From the NCBI RefSeq assembly GCF_030817475.1, contig NZ_JAUSZJ010000002.1, positions 6,834,626 through 6,898,625 of the forward strand: a stretch of DNA of 64,000 nt, given 5' to 3'. The stretch's first letter is position 1. Each line of letters starts with the position of its first letter. This DNA comes from Streptomyces sp. V2I9. GTDB lineage: Bacteria > Actinomycetota > Actinomycetes > Streptomycetales > Streptomycetaceae. The notes beneath the pieces were generated by a model, which saw only the letters and a program-made list of their open reading frames with translations, had not been told where the DNA came from and made no database searches. Of this stretch, positions 48,452 to 55,872 are shown in pieces. The translations under genes were made by a program, and so were the position numbers.

Positions 48452-51298
48452 TCAGACCTCCGTGAGCAGCGACTCCCACGCGATCGCGGTGGCAGGGTGC
48501 AGCCCCACCAGCTCCGCACCCGCAGGAGCCCCCGCATCGGCGCCGGGAGCGGCCCACGTGCCGTCGCAGCCGAGCAGCCCCGCCACGGCGTCCAGCGACG
48601 ACGGATGGGCGAACAGCAGAGCGGCCCCACGGCCCCCGCCCCCACCGGCGACCACCGGGCCGCCGACCGGAGCAGCGGCTTGCGGAACCTCACGCCACGG
48701 CGGCACCCACGCGTCCAGCGCCGCGAGGCGGGCCGGGAAGATCCGCCCCGCCTCGCGGGTCAGCAGCGGGGCGAGTTCCGCCGCCCCCGCGCGCAGCGTC
48801 GTGATCAGACGCGGCAGCCAGGGCAGCAGAACCCGGTCCGGCAGCCTCCCGAACGCGTTCGACACGGCCTCCACCACCACGTCCGCCAGCCCCGGCACCG
48901 GCACCAACGCGTGGACGAAGCCGCTGAGATAGCGCGGGTAGGCGGGCACCACCATCGGGTTGGCCAGCAACGCGCCGCAGCGCTCCCTCAGCTCGGCCCG
49001 CGACAGCGCGCCGAGCTGGACCTGCGCCGCCCACAACAGAGCCGTCCGCTCCGGATCCGTGGGGCGCGACTGCGCGACGGCCAGCTCCAGCTGGGCCCGG
49101 TCGCACCCGAGGGACAGCGCAAGGCTCTCCATCCCGAACAGGAAGCCGAGCATCGCCGCCACCTGCCCCACGGTGGCGTCCTCGTCCGTGAATGCCATCG
49201 GCAGCAGTGTGCAGTAATGCGCGTAACCGGCCTTCACGAACGCTTCCACCCACGGCGGCAGCACCGGCTCGGCGGTCCGGTAGTACGCCAGCAGCCCCCG
49301 CACCCGGCGCAGCACCTCCGGTGCCCCGTCCACGGTCCGCTCGGCGGCCAGGACCTCCAGCGCGTGCGCGCCCAGCTCGTCGGCGAGACGCCGGCTGCGG
49401 AGGTACAGCGTCGCGTCCTCCACAGCGGCGAGGACGACCGCGGCCGTCGCCCGCGGCCCGTACGCCTCCCTGCGCAGCCGCTGCTCCAGGACCTGCTCGA
49501 TGCTCACCCCCTCGTACCCCAGCTCGATGAGCGCCCGCTCATGGGTGCCCAGCGCCAGGTCCCAGGACTCCTGGATCGACCGCTCACCGAGCTTCCGCTC
49601 ACCCATGATCGGCCGGGCCGCGCCGTGCGGCAGCAGTCGGCGGAGCATCCACAGCACATCCGAACAGGCCCCCAGCTCCGGGTGGGAGTCCATGTCCAGC
49701 AGGGCCCGCCGCACGCCGCGCTGCTGGAGCTTCAACCCCAGCGGCGCGAGCCGGTCGTGCACGTCGCGGGCCAGCGGCGGCAGCGCGTCGTAACCGACCC
49801 GGCCGATCCGGTCGCCGCCCATCATGATCTCGACGAGCCGCCGCACGTCGCGCCGGCCCGGCACCGCGTCCTTCTCGATGCAGGTGACCGCCGCGTCCTG
49901 GAAGTCGTACGGAGTGGGCTTGGCGCGGTCCCGCATCCCGGCGAGCAGGATCGACGTCTCGAACACCGCGATCGCGTCGGCGGTGGACGCCGCATAACCA
50001 CTGCGTCGCGCCGCGCGCACGATGTCCACCGACCAGCCCAGCAGCTCGGCCTCGTCCAGCGTGTCGAGGACCGGCGGCTGCCGCAGGAACCCGGTGAGCC
50101 GGTCCGGGGCGGTGTCCGGCGGGGGAGCGGGGACGGCCGGGACCGCCGCCTTCTTCGCCGCGCGGGACTTCTTCGCACCGTCCTGCCCGGCCAGCCGGTA
50201 CGGCCGCACCCCGGTCCGCTTGAGGTTCTTCGCCCACTGGGTCGCGGCGATCGACACCGAACCGGAAGCGAGCCCGAACTGCGCCTCGATCGCCGCGTGA
50301 CTCGACGGGATCAACCCGTGCTGCCAGGTGGTGGCGGAGCGCGGCGGGATCGGATACGACCCGTCGCCCGCCACCCCGAACTCCTCGACCCGGCTGGCCG
50401 CGTGGAACGCGCCGCACACATACAGGCAGTCCTCCGGATCCGCCCCGCTCGCCGCCAGGTGCTCGCGCATCCGCGTCCACATGTACCGCTCGCGGTCCTC
50501 GTCCACCCGGACCCGGTCCCGGTCACCGGGGGCGAGCCGACGGAACAGGCTGCCCACGAGGAACATCACCTGGCGGTAGGCGTCGTGGTCGCTGCTGCCG
50601 AGCGGCACCTCGACGTACTGGTGCCACCACTCCGACCAGTGCCGGACCTTGCCGTGGCGCAGCAGATGCTCCTCCAGCTCCGCGAAGCGCGGCCGCAGGT
50701 CGCCGATCTCGACGCCGACCGCCTCGCCGTGCAGCGCGGCCTCGGGCTCGGGCGTACCGTCCGCAGGAGCGGACGACTCCTCGGGGGCGCGTCCGCCGTG
50801 GCGGGTGTCCCACTGGAAGACGTGGTCCGAGGACCGGTCGACCAGGACCAGTTCGACCCCAGGAGTGTCCAGAGCGTAGGCGATGGCCTGGTACTCGGCG
50901 GACGCCTCGGTGATCGGCGCGACGACCGACAGCGGTGCCCACTCGGCGGGGAACCCGTCCACCTCGCTCGCGAACGCCTGGACCGCCACCGGCAGACGGC
51001 AGTTCCGCAGCTCGCCGAGGAGCGGCGCCATGTCCTCGCACAGCTCCAGATACACGACCTTGGGCTGCTTCTCGCGCAGTCGGCGCGCCATCGCGAGCGC
51101 GGAGGCCGGCGAGTGGTGGCAGACCGGGAAGATCTCCAGCGGCTCGCGCACCGCCCGGTCGACGTCGTCGACCATGCCCAGGAGGATGCCCTCCAGCGCG
51201 TCGGGCCCGCCGGCGAACGCCGCGGCCGCCTCGTGCAACTGCCCCCGCAGCGCGGCGAACGACGTCTCCCCGGGGGTGTCGGTGGGGGACCCGCTCAT
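48452..51298 (-). CDS. DUF5682-like large protein of the MoxR-VWA operon
   Basis: 948 residues, soluble, no signal. The N-terminal third has FPVCHHSPASALAMARRLRE (about residue 60), VVYLELCEDMAPLL, and later LYVCGAFHAAS (about residue 295). Paired His motifs like these recall TraB/TIKI/EreA-type folds, but this is only a visual likeness. The rest is helical and repeat-like without a known enzyme motif. I recall such proteins as DUF5682. Its ATG overlaps the MoxR stop (ATGA). In the operon it is the largest and last product. Confidence 0.82.
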   Translation of the reverse strand: MSGSPTDTPGETSFAALRGQLHEAAAAFAGGPDALEGILLGMVDDVDRAVREPLEIFPVCHHSPASALAMARRLREKQPKVVYLELCEDMAPLLGELRNCRLPVAVQAFASEVDGFPAEWAPLSVVAPITEASAEYQAIAYALDTPGVELVLVDRSSDHVFQWDTRHGGRAPEESSAPADGTPEPEAALHGEAVGVEIGDLRPRFAELEEHLLRHGKVRHWSEWWHQYVEVPLGSSDHDAYRQVMFLVGSLFRRLAPGDRDRVRVDEDRERYMWTRMREHLAASGADPEDCLYVCGAFHAASRVEEFGVAGDGSYPIPPRSATTWQHGLIPSSHAAIEAQFGLASGSVSIAATQWAKNLKRTGVRPYRLAGQDGAKKSRAAKKAAVPAVPAPPPDTAPDRLTGFLRQPPVLDTLDEAELLGWSVDIVRAARRSGYAASTADAIAVFETSILLAGMRDRAKPTPYDFQDAAVTCIEKDAVPGRRDVRRLVEIMMGGDRIGRVGYDALPPLARDVHDRLAPLGLKLQQRGVRRALLDMDSHPELGACSDVLWMLRRLLPHGAARPIMGERKLGERSIQESWDLALGTHERALIELGYEGVSIEQVLEQRLRREAYGPRATAAVVLAAVEDATLYLRSRRLADELGAHALEVLAAERTVDGAPEVLRRVRGLLAYYRTAEPVLPPWVEAFVKAGYAHYCTLLPMAFTDEDATVGQVAAMLGFLFGMESLALSLGCDRAQLELAVAQSRPTDPERTALLWAAQVQLGALSRAELRERCGALLANPMVVPAYPRYLSGFVHALVPVPGLADVVVEAVSNAFGRLPDRVLLPWLPRLITTLRAGAAELAPLLTREAGRIFPARLAALDAWVPPWREVPQAAAPVGGPVVAGGGGGRGAALLFAHPSSLDAVAGLLGCDGTWAAPGADAGAPAGAELVGLHPATAIAWESLLTEV

Positions 51299-52425
51299 GA
51301 CAGGGTGGCGATCGTGTCGCGGCCGCCGTCCAGGAACTCCGGCCAGGAGCCGCCCTCCTGCTTGCTGCGCGGTTCGACGACACCGTGCAGGTACTTGTTG
51401 AAGATGGCCAGGTCCTCCGGGTCCCGCCGGGTCAGCGAGCCGACGAGCGAGGACGCCAGGGTCCGGGCGGTCAGCGTGCGCTCGCCGAAGAAGTTGCTGT
51501 GCAGGACGGCGTCCTCCAGCACACCGATCTGCTCCGCCGTCGACAGCGACGACTCCAGCTTCTCGTCGTCGCTGCCCGCCGCGGCGGCCGAGGCCCGCAG
51601 ATCGGCGAAGCTCTGGAGCAGCACATCGAGCAGTGTCGGCGGCACGTCCAGGTCGATCGCATGGCGACGCAGCAGCTCCTCCGTGCGGAAGCGGACGATC
51701 TCCGCCTCGCTCTTCCGGTTCGTCACCACCGGGATGCGGACGAAGTTGAAGCGGCGCTTCAACGCGGACGACAGGTCGTTGACGCCCCGGTCGCGGCTGT
51801 TGGCGGTGGCGATGATCGAGAAGCCGGGCTTGGCGAAGACGATGTTGTCACCCGCGTCCGCGCCGTCGCTCTGCAGCTCCGGCACCGAGATGTACTTCTC
51901 CGACAGGATCGAGATCAGCGCGTCCTGGACGTCGCTGGTGGAACGGGTCAGCTCCTCGAAACGGCCGATGGCGCCCGTCTCCATCGCGGTCATGATCGGC
52001 GACGGGATCATCGACGCACGCGACTGCCCCTTGGCGATGACCATCGACACGTTCCACGCGTACTTGATGTGGTCCTCGGTCGTACCGGCCGTGCCCTGCA
52101 CCACCAGGGTGGAGTTGCGGGAGATCGCCGCGGACAGCAGCTCCGCCAGCCAGCTCTTGCCGGTGCCGGGGTCCCCGATGAGCAGCAGACCGCGGTCGGA
52201 GGCCAGGGTGACGATCGAGCGCTCGACGAAGCTGCGGTCGCCGAACCACTTCTGCGAGACCTCCCGGTCCAGGCCGTCGGCCCGCTCGGACCCCAGGATG
52301 AACAGCCGGACCATCTTGGGGGAGAGCCGCCAGGAGAACGGCTTGGGGCTGTCGTCGATCGACTCCAGCCAGTCGAGTTCCTCCGCGTACTTGATCTCGG
52401 CGGGGGCACGCAACACGTCGGACAT
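51295..52425 (-). CDS. MoxR-type AAA+ ATPase
   Basis: 376 residues. Walker A GDPGTGKSWLAEL (about residue 85). The Walker B region is unusual: GRFEELTRSTSDVQDALISILSE has Glu-Glu where most MoxR proteins have Asp-Glu. Sensor 1 is IIATANSRDRGVNDLSSALKRRFN, including the arginine-finger pair. MoxR ATPases act as chaperones that, with VWA partners, load metals or remodel proteins. It lies between the VWA and DUF5682 genes, with 101 bp to the VWA stop. Confidence 0.88.
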   Translation of the reverse strand: MSDVLRAPAEIKYAEELDWLESIDDSPKPFSWRLSPKMVRLFILGSERADGLDREVSQKWFGDRSFVERSIVTLASDRGLLLIGDPGTGKSWLAELLSAAISRNSTLVVQGTAGTTEDHIKYAWNVSMVIAKGQSRASMIPSPIMTAMETGAIGRFEELTRSTSDVQDALISILSEKYISVPELQSDGADAGDNIVFAKPGFSIIATANSRDRGVNDLSSALKRRFNFVRIPVVTNRKSEAEIVRFRTEELLRRHAIDLDVPPTLLDVLLQSFADLRASAAAAGSDDEKLESSLSTAEQIGVLEDAVLHSNFFGERTLTARTLASSLVGSLTRRDPEDLAIFNKYLHGVVEPRSKQEGGSWPEFLDGGRDTIATLS

Positions 52426-52526
52426 GGGAGGGCCTTTCTGAACAGGCGGGAAAAGGTCGGGGAAGCAGGGGGGGCTGGCCGGAAAGGCGGGGGCTCGGCC
52501 CCGCCGGGCCTCGGAACGTCAGGTCC

Positions 52527-53912
52527 TCACGTGAGGAACGTCTTCAACTCGTGCACGAGCCTGTCGATGTGACCGGAGACCACCGGTGTGCCGAGAGCCT
52601 TGAACCGCTCCCGGAACCAGGGGTTGACCTCCTGCCGCCCGGAGCTGGTGACCGAGCCGACGGGGATGAACTTCACCCCTGACCGGTGAACGGCCTCGAT
52701 GCCCTCGAACAGCGGCTGGGAGCGGTCGAACTCGTAGAAGTCCGAGATCCACACCATCACCGTGTTCTTCGGCTCGGCGATCTTCGGGCGGGCCATCGCC
52801 ATGGCGACGGGCCCGTCGTTCCCGCCACCGAGATTCGTGCGCAGCAGCACGTCGAACGGGTCGTGCACCCACGGAGTGAGATCGATCGAGCGCGTGTCGT
52901 ACGCGATGAGGTGGACGTCCACCTTCGGCAGCCCGGCGAAGATGGAGGCCAGGATGGTGCAGTTCACCATCGAGTCGACCATGGAACCGGACTGGTCCAC
53001 CACGACGATCAGCCGCTGCGGCGTCGTCCGGCGGACGGTGTGCCGGTAGTAGAGGCGGTCGACGTAGAGCCGCTCCTCCTCCGGGCTCCAGTTGGTGAGA
53101 TTCTTCCAGATCGTGCGGTTCAGATCGAGGTTGCGGAAGACGCGCTTGGGCGGCACCGAACGGTCCAGCTCGCCCGCGGTGGCCTTCTCCACCTGCGTAC
53201 GCAGCACCTCGGCCACCTCGTCGACGTAACGACGGATCAGCGACTTCGCGTTGGCCAGCGCCACGCCCGACAGGTTGCCCTTGTCGCGCAGCAACTGCTC
53301 GATCAGCGACATGCTGGGTGTGAGCTGCGCGGCGAGCGCCGGGTCGGCCAGCACTTCCCGCAGCCGCATGCGCCCCACGAGGTCGCCCTCGATCGCCGCC
53401 AGCTCGGGACCGAGGCCGCCGCCGTCCAGCCCGGCGCCGGCCGCCCGGCCCCCGCGGAGACCGCCGGGCGGGCAGCCCAGCGCCCGCTCCAGCCAGCCCG
53501 CGTCGGACTGCCAGCGCGCCAGTTCCTTCGCCGTCACCGTGCCGGAGCCGGTCGAGAAGACATTGAGCAGCACCTTCGAGACCAGTGCGGCACGCCGCAC
53601 CTCCGCCGCCCCGTCGCGGCCGTCGTCCTCACCGTCGTCCGGTGTCATCAGCCCGTCGAACTCGGAGGCCAGCTCCGGGTGGCGCTGCACGACGGAGTCG
53701 AGCGACGCCCCCGGGTCCAGCAGCGCGGACGGCAGCCCGATGTCCTCGACCACACCGAGGCTCGCGGACTCCAGCGCGGGCTGCTCCTCCCCGTCGAAGA
53801 GCCGGGCCAGGAGCCGCCAGTACAGCACCTGACGGCGGTTGTCGTACGGGTCGGGCCCGGCCGGGGACGGGGCTTCGGCACCCGGTGACCGGCGGGTGGG
53901 TTCCTCGGTCAT
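52527..53912 (-). CDS. VWA (MIDAS) domain protein
   Basis: 461 residues from the ATG at 53912, which overlaps the previous stop (ATGA). The first 290 residues are helical (SLIEQLLRDKGNLSGVALANAKSLIRRYVDEVAEVLRTQVEKA). The C-terminal VWA has an intact MIDAS: DQSGS (about residue 300), RTNLGGGNDG and WISDFYE. Such proteins bind a divalent metal and partner with MoxR ATPases. Confidence 0.88.
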   Translation of the reverse strand: MTEEPTRRSPGAEAPSPAGPDPYDNRRQVLYWRLLARLFDGEEQPALESASLGVVEDIGLPSALLDPGASLDSVVQRHPELASEFDGLMTPDDGEDDGRDGAAEVRRAALVSKVLLNVFSTGSGTVTAKELARWQSDAGWLERALGCPPGGLRGGRAAGAGLDGGGLGPELAAIEGDLVGRMRLREVLADPALAAQLTPSMSLIEQLLRDKGNLSGVALANAKSLIRRYVDEVAEVLRTQVEKATAGELDRSVPPKRVFRNLDLNRTIWKNLTNWSPEEERLYVDRLYYRHTVRRTTPQRLIVVVDQSGSMVDSMVNCTILASIFAGLPKVDVHLIAYDTRSIDLTPWVHDPFDVLLRTNLGGGNDGPVAMAMARPKIAEPKNTVMVWISDFYEFDRSQPLFEGIEAVHRSGVKFIPVGSVTSSGRQEVNPWFRERFKALGTPVVSGHIDRLVHELKTFLT

Positions 53913-55306
53913 TTCCGCAACAGCCTTCCGGCGCGCTCGCGCAGTACGGCGACGGCGTCGGTGGCGGCCTTCTCCGCCCGGACACCGGCCTTGTCCGTCG
54001 TACCGCCCGCCCATGCGCCCGCGTGCACGGCCACGGCCTTCTTCCGTACGGTCGTCTCGACCGCGAGGGGCTGGAGCACGAACTGTCCGGCATCCCAGCG
54101 CAGCAGCCCGACACAGGCGTGGGAGGCGGCGACCGCCTCGGGCGTCAGCGGCCCGGCGGCGGGTATCCGGTCGGTGTCGACGGCCAGGAGCCGCCCGGCG
54201 AGACCGAACGCGAGACCTTCCTCCTCGCTGTGCACGGCGTACCCTTCCAGCAGCACCGGTACGGCGATCCGCACAGGATGCCGGTCCAGCGGCGCGACAC
54301 GGGCGGCGGTCGCGGCGGACAGCATCACCCGCGCCGTGGCGAAGGCGTCGGCGGGTTCACCCGCACGAGCCCGCTCGTCGTCCCAGAGCAGATCCCCCTC
54401 GGCGGTCGCCGGCATGGCCTCCAGCTCCATCGCACGGCCCTCGCTCACCGCGGCGAGCAACGACATCCGGGGACGCAGCAGCTGCCACAGGCCCGCCCCG
54501 ACGACCGTGTCGGGCTTGGGCGCGGACACTCCGGCGCGTACCAGACGGGGCGTGCCCCCGTCCGCCGGCTCGAACACGGCGTGCACCTGCGCCTGGACGG
54601 CTGTCGCATGCTCCTGCACATCGACGCCGAGCGGCAGCAGCCGCCCCGTCACCGCCGCGGCGGGCCGGACCCCGGCCGAACCGGGCACCGTCAGCAGCAG
54701 GGCGCGCGACCACAGATCGGCCCAGCGGCGCACCGGCACGCGCTCCAGCGTCGCCCCCGGGCAGGACGCGGCCAACTCGGCGGCGAACCCGTCGAGGAGG
54801 GCCGCCCGACGACGCATCCCCGGATCGGGCAGCATCGCCGAGACGACCGGGGCGCACCCGGCCACCAGCTCATGGTCGATGCCCCGCCAGCCGCTGCGCG
54901 CGAGATCGCCCAGCCAGCTCCGGGCCGCCACCAGCAGGTTCGCCGCCTGCTCCGGCGCGGCCGGCGCCGGCTCCGGGTCCGCCGCCTCCTCGACGGGCCG
55001 GCCGACCGCCTCGTCGATCCGCTGCGTCAGGGCGTCGTGGACGGAACCGAGCAGCGCGCTCCGGGCGGCGGCGAGAGCCACGAAGTGGTCCTCCCCGGCG
55101 GTCCCGGCCGACGCCTTCTCGGCCGCCTCCGTCACCCGCGCGGCCAGCGGAGTCCCGGCGACGGCCGCGGCGAGCCCGGCGACCGCGGCCGCCTGGGCAG
55201 GGCCCGGCCGGAGCAGACCGGCCACCAGCGCCTCGTCGAAGGAGTCCACGACGGCGAGCGCCTCGTCGAGCCCCTCGACCGGTTCGGAGAGCAGGCCGCC
55301 GCGCAT
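53909..55306 (-). CDS. Uncharacterised protein of the MoxR-VWA operon (DUF5691-like)
   Basis: 465 residues from the ATG at 55306, one base overlapping the SWIM stop (TGATG). Mostly helical and Ala-rich, with DEALVAGLLRPGPAQAAAVAGLAAAVAGTPL, WLGDLARSGWRGIDHELVAGCAPVVSAMLPDPG and MSLLAAVSEGRAMELEAMPATAEGDLLWDDE. No catalytic motif is visible. I recall proteins in this genomic place as DUF5691, unverified. The upstream open frame of 180 codons is the shadow of the SWIM gene. Confidence 0.8.
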   Translation of the reverse strand: MRGGLLSEPVEGLDEALAVVDSFDEALVAGLLRPGPAQAAAVAGLAAAVAGTPLAARVTEAAEKASAGTAGEDHFVALAAARSALLGSVHDALTQRIDEAVGRPVEEAADPEPAPAAPEQAANLLVAARSWLGDLARSGWRGIDHELVAGCAPVVSAMLPDPGMRRRAALLDGFAAELAASCPGATLERVPVRRWADLWSRALLLTVPGSAGVRPAAAVTGRLLPLGVDVQEHATAVQAQVHAVFEPADGGTPRLVRAGVSAPKPDTVVGAGLWQLLRPRMSLLAAVSEGRAMELEAMPATAEGDLLWDDERARAGEPADAFATARVMLSAATAARVAPLDRHPVRIAVPVLLEGYAVHSEEEGLAFGLAGRLLAVDTDRIPAAGPLTPEAVAASHACVGLLRWDAGQFVLQPLAVETTVRKKAVAVHAGAWAGGTTDKAGVRAEKAATDAVAVLRERAGRLLRK

Positions 55307-55824
55307 CAGGCCACCGCCCGCGTCGGAGGGAACCACTGCATCTCGGGCAACGGCGTGGTGACCGGCTCCCGTTCGAGATAGGCCAGCTGCCGCAGGAACC
55401 GGCTGAACACCCGGGCGGCCGCCGACGCGTCCCCCTTCTCGGGCCGGGTGGCGCTCATGGCGCCGGTGAGCGACTGGGCGGTCGGCTCCCCGTCCGGGGT
55501 CTCCACCGCCAGATAGCGCGCGACGCGCTCCGCCCCGTACTGCAGCACCGCCTCGGCGACGAGCGCCTGGATGTGCTTGCAGAACATGCCGCGCGCCCCG
55601 CCGCAGGGCCGGTTGTTGTTGGTGCTGCACGCGAACGCGTACGTCCGCGCCGCCACCGACGACACGTACACCCGCCCGATGTCCGATCCGCTGGAGACGA
55701 CTCCCTGCAACCGTCCGTCGGCCAGTTCGACGAACGGCACCTTGGCCAGCTTCCGTGGGCGCGCGGGCGCCGTCACCCGCGCGGTACTCGACTTCTCCCA
55801 GACCGACAACGCGCCAACTCCCAT
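55306..55824 (-). CDS. SWIM-like zinc-finger protein heading the operon
   Basis: 172 residues. The segment CSTNNNRPCGGARGMFCKHI (about residue 66) carries the Cys/Cys...Cys-x-His layout of SWIM fingers and is preceded by a beta-rich region (VELADGRLQGVVSSGSDIGRVYVSSVAARTYAFAC). It is the first gene of five tightly packed genes. The start at 55824 lacks a clear ribosome site, so it may be a few residues off. It begins 48 bp after the PKS/NRPS stop, so read-through from that gene is possible. Confidence 0.78.
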   Translation of the reverse strand: MGVGALSVWEKSSTARVTAPARPRKLAKVPFVELADGRLQGVVSSGSDIGRVYVSSVAARTYAFACSTNNNRPCGGARGMFCKHIQALVAEAVLQYGAERVARYLAVETPDGEPTAQSLTGAMSATRPEKGDASAAARVFSRFLRQLAYLEREPVTTPLPEMQWFPPTRAVA

Positions 55825-55872
55825 GCATGCGAAAGGGGACGTCCACGCCGTATCGGCGGGACGGTCACGAAC

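Noticed and set aside
48356..52441. A plus-strand open frame of 1,361 codons opposite the DUF5682-like and MoxR genes
   Set aside because: Same antisense effect. The minus-strand genes have motifs, coupled starts and a terminator.
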